Source: Rhizophagus irregularis
Lineage: Eukaryota; Glomeromycota; Glomeromycetes; Glomerales; Glomeraceae
Direction: 5' to 3'
NCBI RefSeq assembly: GCF_026210795.1
Contig: NC_089435.1
Span: 682,001-746,000 of the forward strand
DNA length: 64,000 nucleotides
Shown here: piece by piece, positions 24,195 through 36,538 of the stretch
How positions within the stretch are numbered: the first letter of the stretch is position 1
How the letters are laid out: each line of letters opens with the position of its first letter
The notes under the pieces: generated by a model
What the model was told of the DNA's origin: nothing
The model's input: only the letters and a program-made list of their open reading frames with translations
Databases searched by the model: none
Position numbers and translations under genes: made by a program

Positions 24195-25200
24195 GCATTT
24201 TCATGAAAATTGGATTTTGACTGCTAAACAACTTTTAATTAATAAAAGAAGTCGATTTCCTTTGACCAAAATGTTCAAAATACGTTCTGAAGTGACAAAA
24301 CAGAAAAAATAAAATTCATGAATGAGTACCGTTGTGAAAAACGTGAATAACCCTTCAAGTATTAACTGTACCTTCATGAAAATTAATATCCAAGCAGATT
24401 ATGACCCACTGAAAAACTTTCAATTAATATAAGAAGTCAATTTACTTTGACTAAAATGCTCAAAATACGCTCTGAAGTGACAAAACGGAAAAAATAAAAT
24501 TCGTGAATGAGTATCGTTGTGTAAAACGTGAATAACCCTTCAAGTATTAACTGTACCTTCATGAAAACTAATATTCAAACAGATTATAACTCGCTGAACA
24601 ACTTTCAATTAATATAAGAAGTTGATTTACTTTGACTAAAGTGCCTAAAATACGCTCTGAAGTGACAAAACGGAAAAAATAAAATTCGTGAATGAGTACC
24701 GTTGTGAAAAACGTGAATAACCCTTCAAGTATTAACTGTACCTTCGTGAAAATCAATATCCAAGTAGATTATCACCTGCTGAACAACATTCAATTAATAT
24801 AAGAAGTCGATTTACTTTGACTAAAGTGCTGAAAATACGCTCTAAAGTGATAAAACAGAAAAAATAAAATTCCATTGTGAAAAACGTGAATAACCCCTCA
24901 AGTATTAACTGTACCTTCATGAAAATTAATATCCAAGCAGATTTTGACCCGCCAAAAAACTTTCAATTAATCAATTAATATAAGAAGTCGATTTACTTTG
25001 ACTAAACTGCCCAAAATACGCTCTGAAGGTAAAAAAAATTTGTAACTTAGTACTATCATGTAAAAATGTAAATAACTCCAAAAATATTAACTGTGCTTTC
25101 ATGTAGATTAATATCTTAACAGCTTCAAACTTGCTGAACTACTTTTAATTAAAGAGCAAGATTTACTTTGGCCAAAATGCTCAAACCATAATTTGAAATA
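24195..25200. repeat. About 186-bp satellite, roughly six units, in arm A
   Basis: Units begin at 'ccttcatgaaaattaatatc' and include 'taagaagtcgatttactttg', 'aatacgctctgaagtgac' and 'gtgaataacccttcaagt'. Starts fall near 24200, 24371, 24557, 24742, 24914 and 25088; the outer units are most diverged. The mirrored array is at 54390-55365. No coding potential. Confidence 0.8.
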
Positions 25201-26019
25201 TGTGCAAACAAACTATAATATTTGTTTATATTTAAATTCTGAGTTATTTAATTTAAATATGTTTGTGTTTATATTTAAGGAAAAAAAATAAAATTTTACT
25301 TCTATTTTATTAGGTTTTTGTAAATGAAAAGACAAAAAAATAATCAGCTGAAAAAATAAAAAAATTCTTTGTTAATAACTGTAATACATGATCACATGTT
25401 GCAATATTAAAATCGGAAATCCTATATTTAAATTGGTAATACGTATTACATATATGACCGATAGGCCAAATTATATCTCCTGCTATTACAATTGTAAAAT
25501 AATATTAAAATTATGAATAAATTAAAAGTTTTTCTAATTTGAAAAATGCAAATCTCTCTGAATTACTCAAATTTTCAAATCTGTTTATTATAGTATAATC
25601 AATAGTTAATTTTTACTGCAAAATCTCCTAGGAATGGATAAATAAATACATATAAAATTTACTACCCAGTAAGGTTTTTTTGGATGGTTCTAACCTCTAC
25701 TTATTATTTATTTTATTTATTTTATTTTTTTTATAGAGAGAAATTGTCATAATACATGTATTATTTTAAAATTAACATTTTAAAAATTAAATTGAAAAAC
25801 TATAATTTATTAATTAACAATAAAATGTTTTTTGTTAAAATTATTTAAAAATTTTTTAAATTATAGCGAAAATGCTACAACAGTAAATAATATTATAATA
25901 GCGAAATTGATCAGCAAACAAATGAAAACATGCAAATATTGAATGATGTCTCAATTTAACAGGTATTTTCAGTGGCACAGGAAGAGTTTTTGCGAAAAGT
26001 TGGCATTAGAAGTTTTTTT

Positions 26020-26106
26020 CATTGTCATTGTCATTGACATTGACATTGACATTGACATTGACATTGACATTGACATTGTCACTGACATTGACATTGACAT
26101 TGTCAT
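26020..26106. repeat. ATTGAC hexanucleotide microsatellite in arm A
   Basis: Roughly fourteen copies of a 6-bp unit (cattga/cattgt) followed by a T-run. Its mirror copy is at 53436-53529 with a different number and order of variants. The open frames reading as alternating Ile-Asp are artefacts of the period. Confidence 0.85.
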
Positions 26107-26741
26107 TTTTTTTTTTTTTTATTTTTTTTTACATTGTCATTGTCATTTACAATAAAGTTATATAAGATTAATTTGAGAGTTTTTTACCAAAAAGGAAATT
26201 TTTTTATAAAAAGAGAAATGATTTTCAATTTCGAGGCAATTCAGCAGGTGTTTTAATAACAAATTGAGAAATGATTTCCATAGAAAATCTCGTGACAAAA
26301 TTTATAATAAATTTAAAAATAAATGATCAACAAATGATCAACAAAATTGTTACTAGTTTTATAAAAAACGCCCAATAATATCTTTTTATTGTTTTAATTA
26401 CTAACTAAAAGTTCATTTCCTTCTTAAATACAAACTAATAACAGAAATAAAAATGATTACTAATTGACAAATTCTTTTTATCTACATAAATTCTTTATTA
26501 CTACTAAGTAAATAATTCAGTTCAGCAAAATACTAGATAAATACTAATATATAAATATAACACTTTTATTTACTCAAATTCCTAAACTACAGTTTGTTTC
26601 TTTCCAAAAGTTTATTAAGTCATTATTAGTATACAAAGAGGTTGTAAAGAAATTATGCAAAACCTATTAATGTATTTTGAATAATTAAAATAATTTATTT
26701 AAAACACCAGTTTGGCTAGGTCTTTAAATTTTGGACAAAGG

Positions 26742-28517
26742 CTACAATAAATCCTTTATAGCGATTTTAATACCATATTTGAATTTACTCAAATTATTTT
26801 GTGCAACAGCATCTCCACTTTTGGCTGCTTTTGTGAACCATTCAGTTGCCTTATTCTCGTTTTTTTCTAATCCCAAACCATGTTCATAACAATATCCCAA
26901 ATTATTTTGTCCCATTTTATACCCTTTTCCAGCTGATTTTAAATACCACTCAAATGCTTTTTTCTCATCCTTATCTGTTCCTTTACCATATTTGTAACAA
27001 TCTCCTAAATTATTTTGTGCTACTGAATCCCCATTTTCAGCTGCTTTTGTGTACCATTTAAATGCTTCTATTTCATTCTTATCCGTTCCTTTACCATTTT
27101 CATAGCAATATCCTAAATTATATTGACCCTCAGCACATCCTATAATAGCTGATTTTGTATACCATTCAATTGCTTTTGTTTCATCCTTATCTGTTCCTAT
27201 CCCATGGTCATAACAATATCCCACATTACTTTGACTCATTGCATCTCCATTTTCAGCTGATTTTAAATACCATTCAAATGCTTTTGCTTCATTCTTATCT
27301 ATTCCATAACCTTTTAGATAACAATATCCCACATAACTTTGACTCTTTACATCTCCATTTTCTGCTGATTTTAGATACCATTTAAACGCTTTTATTTCAT
27401 TCTTATTCGTTCCTTTACCATGTTCATAACAAGATCCCACATGAATTTGACTCATTACATATCCATTTTCAGCTGATTCTAAATACCATTCAAATGCTTT
27501 AATTTCATTCTTATTCGTTCCTTTACCAAATTCATAACAATATCCTGCATTATATTGACCCTCAGCACATCCGGTAATAGCTGATTTTAAATACCATTTA
27601 AATGCCCTTGGTATATTTTTTCTTACTCTATCTTTGCCAGTTTGAAAACAAAATCCTATCTTATTTTGTGCTATTGAATTATTTGATATCGCAGATTCTA
27701 AATCCATTGCAAAACTACCCTTTATCATTCTTTTCTTCTTATTTCTTCTATGAGCACGAAATTTAGCTGGTTGAATAGATTTTAAAAACAAGTCAAATGC
27801 TTTTTCTTCGTCTTTTTGTGTTCCTATTCCATCCATGTAACAAATTGCTAAATTATATTGTGCACTTAAATTCCCTTCTTCAGTTAAACGTAGAAGTAAT
27901 TCAAAAACTTTTTTATAATTATTAACACTTCCATCTTTCCTACAAATTGCTAAATTAAATTGTACTTCTAATTCACTATTTCCGTTTATTCTTTCAAGAA
28001 ACACCAATTTGTTTTGGTTAAGATCAGTAACAGCAGATAAAATCATACTATTAATAATATCTTTATAATGAAATAATGATAATAAATATTTTCCAATAAT
28101 TGTATTACTATTTCTTAACAAATTGAATGCACCATTATTTTTTACAATCAATTGTAATTGATTCTTATCTATTATATCTAAAGAATCATAATCAATATTA
28201 TTATTGATGGCAATTAAATAACAATCCAACGCCTTTTCCCTATTAAGATCACAACCAATACCAAATTGATAAAAATATCCTATTAAACTTGTAAACCAAG
28301 ATTTATTTCTTTTATGATTTTCCATTATTTTGAGAATTTTTTTAGGATTTTTATCATTATTTTCATGGAAAGAGATTATCCAATTAGTCGAAATATTTTC
28401 AAAATCATCAATATCATCTATTTTAACAATGTAATTATGAAATCTTATTATAAGATTCTTTAAAAGATTTTCATCACCTAAAGTAATATTGATATCTTTA
28501 ATTTTATTGGACGACAT
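26742..28517 (-). CDS. Sel1-repeat protein, intact, 591 aa
   Basis: A single uninterrupted exon starts at an ATG followed by SSNKIKDINI, at the same place as its broken paralogue at 1640-2858. Residues 1-180 are non-repeat but conserved between the copies (NKSWFTSLIGYFYQFGIGC marks a diverged Sel1-like unit). From about residue 190 there are about ten Sel1 units of 36 residues, for example KAFEWYLKSAENGDAMSQSNVGYCYDHGIGT. Unit 2 has a basic insertion (RRNKKKRMIKG). Sel1 proteins are scaffold or adaptor proteins, often in ER-associated degradation or signalling. There is no signal peptide or membrane segment, so a cytosolic adaptor is likely. Arm A is inserted 345 bp beyond its 3' end, so the gene itself is untouched. 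Confidence 0.85.
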   Translation of the reverse strand: MSSNKIKDINITLGDENLLKNLIIRFHNYIVKIDDIDDFENISTNWIISFHENNDKNPKKILKIMENHKRNKSWFTSLIGYFYQFGIGCDLNREKALDCYLIAINNNIDYDSLDIIDKNQLQLIVKNNGAFNLLRNSNTIIGKYLLSLFHYKDIINSMILSAVTDLNQNKLVFLERINGNSELEVQFNLAICRKDGSVNNYKKVFELLLRLTEEGNLSAQYNLAICYMDGIGTQKDEEKAFDLFLKSIQPAKFRAHRRNKKKRMIKGSFAMDLESAISNNSIAQNKIGFCFQTGKDRVRKNIPRAFKWYLKSAITGCAEGQYNAGYCYEFGKGTNKNEIKAFEWYLESAENGYVMSQIHVGSCYEHGKGTNKNEIKAFKWYLKSAENGDVKSQSYVGYCYLKGYGIDKNEAKAFEWYLKSAENGDAMSQSNVGYCYDHGIGTDKDETKAIEWYTKSAIIGCAEGQYNLGYCYENGKGTDKNEIEAFKWYTKAAENGDSVAQNNLGDCYKYGKGTDKDEKKAFEWYLKSAGKGYKMGQNNLGYCYEHGLGLEKNENKATEWFTKAAKSGDAVAQNNLSKFKYGIKIAIKDLL

Positions 28518-29237
28518 TGTTGGTTTTCTTGTAAGTCTATTTTTTTTTCTTTTTTCAAAAAAAAAAAATTCTGTTGGATTCTAACGTTAGCAATTCTTTA
28601 AATAAGGCCACTGTAGATCAAAGTGGTACGACATTTTGTAAGGTCATCTGATACCTGTTGAATGATCAAATGACCAGTACAATATATATTTTAAATAAAG
28701 ATTGATTAATTATGCAGATCCAATTCTTGGAGTTAAACAATTTAAGAAATTATATTCAGTCATGCAGATTTTCTTTGTTAATCATCACAAAGTATAAATG
28801 CATAATAACAAAGAATTGAATATTCGATAATTAAACCTTTTTTCAAAAAAAAAAAAAAAATTTTATTAAACATCACCATGAAATATAAACGTACTTTCGC
28901 AGCGATTTGCACCTACGAATACATATAACAAAAATGTCTATCTAATAATATAATTACTATTTATAAAAAATGACTAGATGATTACATTGTAATTTAATCA
29001 ACGTTGAAAAATATCGTCATATCAAATTATATCAAATTATACCGATTTTTATATGTTTCTCTCATGTAGTGGAAAAGTGAAATTTTATCATTATATTAAT
29101 ATATATCGGTATATCGAATATCGATATATCGAGGTCTGACTATACTTATTACAATAAAATATCATTGATTAATTCATTATGAAAATTGCGTGTTAAATAT
29201 AACATTATGTAACAATACATAATAAATAATATAATTA
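28518..29237. other. Intergenic region upstream of the 591-aa Sel1 gene
   Basis: The proximal 150 bp contain A/T runs and probably the promoter. Around 29086-29145 a solo end-like motif (tatcgatatatcgaggtctgactata) resembles a pogo/Tc-type terminus read outward, but no partner end was found. No ORF. Confidence 0.3.
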
Positions 29238-30344
29238 CAGTCAACTCCCTCTATAGTCACTCCCGTTATAGTCACATTCTACTATATAGTCACACCAGTT
29301 GAATGTTCAAAACACTTTATTATTAAAATTTATCCTATATAGTCACAATCTATCTATAGTCACTATCACACCTATCCTCAAAAATCTTATATTAAAAAGA
29401 ACCGTTTATAATCACAGTTATATAAAGAATATATTAAATAACTTGGCATCTAATAATCGTACAAAGATGTATCATAGCTTGTTAGAATCGTCTCACTGAG
29501 ACAAATCGAATGGTGGTAGTTTTATCCTTTTCCGATCACTGGCTGACGAGTTATTCAACAAAATGTTGAACATCGGCATTATAATATTTCTTGATTTACG
29601 TTTACTGCGCCATTTAACATTTTGCTAGATTTCTCAGTACCTAGTGATTGTAAAAAGACGATTTATAGCTCGTTGGAATCGCCTCATCGAGACGAATTGA
29701 ATGGTGGTAAGCTCATCTCTCTGTGATCAATATTGACGGAGTTATTACTTAAAACCCATTTAATATTTTTTAATTTCGGAAATTGATCTAGTGATTGGAT
29801 TTCGATGTATCTTATACCATTAGAACCGTCTCATCAAGACGAATCGAATGGCGGTAAGATCATCTCTCTATGATTAATATTGGCAGAGTTATTACACAAA
29901 AACCATTAATATTTTTTAATTTCGGAAATTAATCTAGTGATTGGATTTCGATGTATCTTATACCATTAGAACCGTCTCATCAAGACGAATCGAATGGCGG
30001 TAAGATCATCTCTCTATGATTAATATTGGCAGAGTTATTACACAAAAACCATTAATATTTTTTTAATTTCGGAAATTAATCTAGTAATTGGATTTCGACG
30101 TATTTTATACCATTAGAACCGTCTCATCAAGACGAATCGAATGGCGGTAAGATCATCACTCTACGATTAATATTGGCGAAGTTATGATACAATAAAGTTT
30201 TAAGTATAATTCTGGCTAAAATTATGTTAATTTTTGGCAGGAATTATGATATACAAATATAAGAAATTTTTTATATAGTCACATCTCTTTATAATCACCA
30301 AATATGGACTGTCCCAAATGTGTGACTATAAAGAGAGTTGACTG
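29238..30344. mobile_element. Pogo-like non-autonomous element, copy 1 (1,107 bp)
   Basis: Left end CAGTCAACTCCCTCTATAGT and right end, read inward, CAGTCAACTCTCTTTATAGT; TA flanks both sides (29236-29237, 30345-30346). CAGT ends and TA targets fit the Tc1/mariner-pogo superfamily. The interior has five copies of a degenerate unit of about 146 bp around 'gtctcatcaagacgaatcga'. There is no transposase; the ORF at 29299-29499 also exists in copy 2 but has no family resemblance. Confidence 0.8.
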
Positions 30345-30346
30345 TA

Positions 30347-31199
30347 TTTCTTATTTGATCTTTTATAACTGAAACAACTGCTTTTGTAGTTAAAATTATT
30401 TTATCTATCATCAAAATAACTCATAAATAATGCAGTTGATAATTATTATGATACATTATGTATTGTGTAGTATATATATAACCAGTATATTAGCTGTGCA
30501 ATATCAAATAAAATATTCAAATTAAGTTTAGTACTACACAGAATAACTAATCCCATAAAATAAAACGGTTTGTAATTTGTTTCGTGACTTTTCATTACTT
30601 GTCCCTTTTTATTATTTTATTGCAAATTTTCTAGATGAATTTATCGCTATTTGATTGGATGACATCGTATTGAGACAATTTCAAGATAATTCATCATATT
30701 ATTGTTTCAATAACTCTAAATTCTTAAGCATTAGCAAATACGTGAATAATCTGTATAATTAAATCACAAGTAAAATTTGATTTGATAATTTATTTTAACG
30801 TAATTTCATTTCAAATACTTTTAAATACATTTTCAAGATTATAATTAAATGAATAGACTTATACATATATTTTTTACATCATCATCATGATACATAACTA
30901 ATAAATGAAAATGTGTATAGCTTTAGACCTTATTCTGACGGACATGATAAGGGGATTTCTAACCGTCGTAATCGCCTGGGGGTTTTTTTTCAATTATGTC
31001 ACATGATGTACAATATATTGAGTAAATTAGTAAATTTATTTTAATCGGCTGATGGCTGATTTTTTTAAAAAATTTTTTTGCAAAACATATTTATTCAAAA
31101 TAATCTTATTTAATGAAATTTTATTTGCAAATATTAAAATTTGAGTCACACATTTACGATTTTAAAGAAAAAAATCACCGTATTTATTTTTGATGAAGT
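30347..31199. other. Intergenic region
   Basis: AT-rich with no supported gene. 'tatatatataaccagtatatt' near 30470 is simple sequence. A G8/T8 run occurs near 30980. Confidence 0.25.
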
Positions 31200-32090
31200 G
31201 ATATAAATGAAAAACAATAACAATAAATAAAAAAGATAAGTAAATTACAATGATCAAGGAGAAAGATGCTAATAAAAAAATGAAATAACAATGGAGTAAT
31301 GGAAAGTAATAGAAGATGAAAGGGAGTAAAAAAGAGTAATGAGAAGTTATAGGAAACAAAAGGAGAAATAGGACATGATGAAAGATAAAAGGAGTGAAAG
31401 AAGTGATGGGAAACGAAAGTGGAGTGACAGGAGACGAAAAAGAGTGATGAGAGACGAAAAGAAGTGATGGGAGAAGAAGAGAGTGATGGAAGGTAAAAAG
31501 GAGTGATGGGAGACGAAAAGAAGTGATGGGAAGATGAAGAGGAGAGGAGTGATGGGAGACGAAAAGAAGTGATGGGAAGATGAAGAGGAGAGGAGTGATG
31601 GGAGACGAAAAGAAGTGATGGGAGATGAAGAGGAGTGATGAGAGAAAAAAAGAAATGATGGGAAGTAAACAGAGATAATGGAAAATGAAAAGATGTAATA
31701 GAAAATAATGGGAGGCGAAAGGATGGAATAATAAGTAATAAAAAAAAATGATCATGATAGGAGGTTGGGTAATGATAGGAAACAAAGTAAAAAATAAAAC
31801 CATAAAGTAAAAAAAAATGAAGTTAGTGAGAAACGAAATATAAGATAGAAACGAAATAAAAAAAAATAAATAAATAAATAAATAAAAAATACCTTTATTA
31901 ATTGTAGAGCCGAAAAAGAACCAAAATATCTAAAAAAAAATGAAATAAAATTAGTGAAAAACGAAATATGAAGCAGAAACAAAATAAAAAAATAAAAAAA
32001 TGAGTAGGAAACGAATAAAAGAAAAGAAAAATACCTTGAGACCGAAAGAACCGAGGAAACGAACCTATACTGAAAACGAGATTCGATAAA
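31200..32090. repeat. Polypurine tract with 46-bp tandem units
   Basis: Almost pure A/G on the plus strand. Near 31515-31640 about three units of 46 bp contain 'gtgatgggagacgaaaagaa'. Near 31815-32030 two larger imperfect direct repeats contain 'ttagtgaraaacgaaatat'. The long minus-strand open frames over it (Phe/Ser/Leu-rich) come from composition. Confidence 0.75.
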
Positions 32091-33359
32091 CAAATAATCA
32101 TGACGCGATCAAATATAACATATACAGAGACACGGGAAGTGCAAAAATAGACTGCCTTTCGATATTTTGAATTTGGGAATTTTTCATTGCTAGTTTAGCA
32201 ATCTAGCAATCGGTAGGAAATTTTAGTTTTTTGAGGAACAAATGAAATTAATGAGAATGAGGTGATTTGACATGGTACAAATTATCGGCAATAAAATTTA
32301 CCCAGTTTCAGGGAACGCCAACAACCGCAGCAAATCACGTAATTTTTGGAATATCGGATTGAATGCGAATGAAGAAACTTTGGAATATCTGATTGGATAG
32401 AACTATGGTCTCGGTCTATTACTGTACTTTTGATTAGTGACATACCTTAAGTTGCGCCATATTGTGTTAGGTCATTGGCGTAAGTTCATACGGCTTGACG
32501 TATCAAAATAGAAAATTTATAATGTTCGTGAAGAAAAAGGAAGAAATAGAAATGGGTATTATTCCTTTTGGGAATACAATAATAGAAGTGAACAATATAC
32601 TAATCAAGCCATGCGTGATTTATAATAACCATGTTATCAATAATCAATTAAGGAGATAATATAATAGGAGCAATAGGACAAAAGAAAAAATCGAAAATCG
32701 AAAAAAAATATAATTGAAGATAAAATGTAAAAAAAAAATAAAAATTATAAATAAGAAAAGACGTGGAAACTCATGATTTGGCAATTTTAATACTTTTTGC
32801 ATGTGAAATCATATGAAAAGAACGGTAAGTTAACTTAAATTCTACCCGCGGATCTTCAAATCATTGGTGATTTACATCGGCTAAATTTATGCTAATTTGA
32901 TCATATTTTTGTTGTGCAACAAAAGCATCAAAAGCATCGGAACAATCACTCTGAAAATGGTCATAGTCAAATGACATGTGATTACACAAATACGCCTAGT
33001 ATAAATAATCCACAATCAGCGTAACTTTTTAAAAAGAATTGTAAATTCCCCTCTCTTCGTTTACACTATTCGCTATGGAATGTACGAAATATTAGATACT
33101 ATGTCCGAAATTATTATTATTATTATTTTTTTCTTGAATATAAACTTTATTAAGATATCCTAGAGACGTTTACCCGTCAACAATCGTCACATTGTAATAG
33201 CCCATGGGTCGTTTAACAATTCCATTTTTATGGGAAGATCCATTTCATTGAAACAACCTTTATATTGAAATATTTAAATGATGATAAAACATTTAGATAC
33301 ACATAAAATGATTAATTCTATAGTAAAGTGGGGTTGCAGCAGTTAAACCGATACAAAAA
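32091..33359. other. Gene-free region
   Basis: No family resemblance in any frame. Sequence is less AT-biased at 32270-32520. It may contain the remnant promoter and F-box coding start of the pseudogene that begins to be recognisable near 33360. Confidence 0.25.
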
Positions 33360-33750
33360 AAGAGAATTTATAAAATTTTCTATAGGTCATTAATTACAAT
33401 ATTCATTAACATGAGGCGAAATTACATACACTTGATATTCATATGAACGTCATTATTATGATATTACTGTTTCTGAATTTATTTTAAGAAGTTCAAAAAA
33501 AAATTTATTTGTAATATTAGGAATCTTTATCTTAAATTTGACACTTATGATGCATATAATATAGACTCATTTTTAATTCAATTTCTTCAATTAATTTCCA
33601 ATTTATAAATCGTTATCAAAATCTTGAAGAAAATTTAAGTCATATAATTAAATCACAAAAAAATCTCAAAAACATTTCTTTTAATTTTGATAGCCTTCCC
33701 TTATATAATTCCTAATTGTATAAATACTTTAAGAACCATTATATTTTATT

Positions 33751-34774
33751 AGGGTAAAGTTATTCCTCACCCTTGATGTTGATTGGCTAATTAACACTAC
33801 ACGGGAAATTTATTTATGTTTTGGATTAGAAAAAAAAAACTTAATGAACGATCAAAAGCAACCTTTTTTCTTTTTCTTTATTTCATAAATAAATTATTTA
33901 TTTTACAATCAGTTGTAGGTTTTTAACAACAGACTTTATTTCATAAGTATTTTAAGAAATACCGATCAAAATCAAGAAATATACATTTGAAGAAGTGATT
34001 GATGTTTGACTTGTTCTGTTATATATTTAGTAAATAAATAAAGACAAGAGCGCTACATACGAGTAAAAACCTAACAGGCAGGTATACTTCCGGGTCAAGA
34101 AATATACATTATGTTTTAGCAACAAACAAACTAGGTAACGAAAGAAACATAAGAGATGAAATGTAATGAACGAAATGATAAAAGACGAAAAGGTGATGAA
34201 CAAAATGAAAAGATAATGAAAAATGATGGAAAAAAATAGATGAAAATGAAAATAACAGAATGAGAAAGAGATAAAAAAAGAAGAGACGGAAGGGAATAAT
34301 AAATGGAAAACAAGAAAGATCGAAAAAGGAAAGGGAAATAAAAAAGAATAAGAAAAGGAAGAACGAATAAGAATAATAAAAAAAAGGGAGTGAAAAAGAA
34401 TAAGAGAAAAGAAAGAGGATGAAAAAAGCAAGAAAAAGAGAAGGGGGAACAAAAAGGAGTAATAAAAAGGAGAAGAAACGAAAAATAATAAGGAGGAGGA
34501 TAAAAAAAGTAATAAGAAAAAGAAGGAGACGAAAGAAAACAAGAAAAAGGGAAGGAGGAACGAAAAAGAGCAGAAAGGGGGAAGAAAAAAGAAAAGGAAC
34601 CCACAAAACTTTAAAACAAAGAGAGGACAAAACCGCCTGATACCAAAGAAAAAAAAATTCTGGCCGTTAGCTGCTAAAGAAAATAAAACGAAACAAATAG
34701 TTATGATGATGCAATTGACGCATGTAATTATAAACGTTAAATTTCACGTGATCGGATGGTGAATAAATTTTCTC
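33751..34774. mobile_element. 1,024-bp element with 8-bp TSD, purine-rich core
   Basis: It interrupts F-box-like sequence and is flanked by ATTTTATT at 33743-33750 and 34775-34782. The paralogue at 360-375 has no insert. Ends are imperfectly inverted: left AGGGTAAAGTTATTCCTCACC; right, read inward, GAGAAAATTTATTCACCATCC. The 8-bp duplication suggests hAT or a related group, but the ends lack a clean TAGNG. No transposase; the interior is a polypurine tract. Confidence 0.6.
34130..34620. repeat. Polypurine tract inside the 1,024-bp element
   Basis: Almost pure A/G on the plus strand with 'gaacaaaaagagta' and 'ggaggaacgaaaaa'-type repeats. All three minus-strand frames and one plus frame are open because of composition. 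These ORFs are not genes. Confidence 0.7.
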
Positions 34775-35960
34775 ATTTTATTATATTAACCTTAAAAATA
34801 TAGTTGCTTTAAATGAAGTATTTGAACAATTAAATTTTTTAGAATCTGATAAAATTCATAATTGTTGTTCTTTAGCATAGACTTTTGTAATTAAATTTTC
34901 CTTCAAAAAGAATATGATGACTTGTTTTCGATGAAAAATGAAGTAAAAGAATTTAGATTGCATAATATTATAGTTCAAAATTATTATAAGTGAAATGTAT
35001 TAGTAGTCATTTATATAATGACTTATTAAAATGTATCTTTTTGTACCATCACTTAATAAAATATAAATAAGAAATTACATAAAGATGACTTCTTTTCCGC
35101 CCAACTTTTATAATTTAATTAATTTCCAATACGTTTACCTTTTCTTTAAGAAGTTAAAAACTAAGAGAAAGAATTAATAAAACCTTAAAGTTGGTCCTTG
35201 GCTAACCTGTGAATTTATCCCTTTCATATAAATTCGGCTTTTTTTCATCAGTTTAATACATATTATCTCTTTTAATACACAGATTATAATAATTTCTTCT
35301 TTAGCATCTGCGATATAGTAAATGTTACAGAACATGCGAAATATAGAACATGCATAATTAAATAATATAGTAACTATGCCATATTGACGAATAAATGAAA
35401 TTTAAGGCAAGATTTTTCTTAGAATTTTCAAAGATTATTTCTCCATCAATGAAGTTAAACTTCAGAGCATCCGTTTAATTGTAATGAAATTTTTTATTAA
35501 CATTTTAAATATCTTAACTAGTAAAGTTTTCATTTATTGATTTCACTAGTTAATTTTCAAAAAATGATGATTCATTGATTTATAATCAATCTTTTGGTTG
35601 TTAACAATCAATAATTAATTTATGAAACTGAGATTAATTTATTAGTACGATACTACAAAATTTAAAACAAATTCTTCCTTTTAGATTAGAGTATCTCTTG
35701 TAATTATTACAAGTGATTTTGATGTGAAAATTTCACAACCCATTTTTCCTTTTAATTATTACTCAGAACATTTTACTTTGTATAAAGGAATATATTATGA
35801 AAAGCCAGAGAACTGAATATTTGGCTTTTTAAAAATATTATTTTTTCACTCAAGTTCCTACTGACGATAATGGTTTATATTCTTTGAAAAATGAAGTAAA
35901 GGTATAAATACCATTAAAATTCAATATTACAATCAATTACGGCTAACATTTTTATTTATT

Positions 35961-36538
35961 AAATACTACTAGTTAAATATTAAAGTGATGTAAATGCAAG
36001 ATTATTAACGGATTTATACCTTAGTAACACGATGAGGTCTGATCCTATTTACTTTCTTGTTATACTTTAAACATTGTTAGTATTTATAAATTTGTAAATA
36101 AAATTTAATAGGTATTCACTTTTGATATAGTATAATCGATTTTTATTATTTTATTTATAAACACGATAAAAGCAATATTAATAACATTTCAAGTAAGGGA
36201 AGTTATAAAATTTTGAAAGAAGATTTGTTCATAGGTGAAATTAATAGAAATTACTGATTTGAATAGCTCAATTAGCTTATCAGGTAGCAAGCTAACACAA
36301 CATTTTTCAAAAAATTTCCAATGAAATTATTATTTCTTATTTAAAAAGATTGACTGTAAATTAGTGATTGATATTGAATCTTATAAGTGAAAATTTCAAA
36401 AGGACTATTTTACCACAAAAATTATAATATAAATTGTAAGCTATTTCCAATTAATATGATCTTATACTAATAAGAAAATCATCCAAAACACTATTCCTAC
36501 TGTTAATAATATAAATTTAAATTTAATATAAAAAAATT
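35961..36538. other. Intergenic region downstream of the next F-box gene
   Basis: AT-rich; includes the 3' flank of the minus-strand F-box gene. No other feature is seen. Confidence 0.3.

Larger units (their letters stand above)
21235..26396 (+). mobile_element. Arm A: mobile block, inverted copy of 53186-57077
   Basis: This segment and 53186-57077 are near-identical in opposite orientation; after removal of a hAT insertion arm A is about 3.9 kb. Its ends are defined twice. Similarity to arm B stops near 'ataactaggg' on the left and 'tattgtttta' on the right. At the same points, similarity to the uninterrupted paralogous spacer at 1234-1640 stops and resumes. No terminal inverted repeats or coding sequence beyond a Tc1 relic are visible. 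Contents in order: Tc1 relic, hAT insertion, AT-rich DNA, about 186-bp satellite and ATTGAC microsatellite. Confidence 0.7.
33360..35960 (+). pseudogene. F-box/LRR-type pseudogene, split and scattered
   Basis: Left part 33360-33750 matches the window's first 370 bases (for example ttatgatatta, atctttatctta, aaatcacaaaaaaatct) but is full of stops. After a 1,024-bp insertion, similarity resumes at 34783 (aaatgaagtatttgaacaattaaat). It jumps to 3'-end sequence by 34930, indicating an internal deletion. A further piece at 35640-35960 matches the region corresponding to 860-1200 of the first gene (acaaatcttcctttta-type stretch, then gaaaaatgaagtaaagg). At least two partial copies may be present. 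Non-functional. Confidence 0.75.

Noticed and set aside
25943-26155. ORF with an Ile-Asp run, and its mirror at 53326-53605
   Set aside because: Translation of the ATTGAC microsatellite.
21235-26396. Helitron interpretation of the arms
   Set aside because: One edge reads CTAG then TT, as a Helitron 3' end could, but there is no upstream hairpin and the other edge lacks a TC start.
29299-29499. Small ORF in the pogo-like element, also at 60010-60192
   Set aside because: Present in both copies only because the elements are copies; no transposase motifs and it crosses the subterminal repeats.
31162-32101. Long Phe/Ser/Leu-rich minus-strand ORFs
   Set aside because: Products of a polypurine tract, with repeats and no domain.
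34027-34640. Several overlapping ORFs of up to 173 codons
   Set aside because: The same effect in the purine core of the 1,024-bp insertion.
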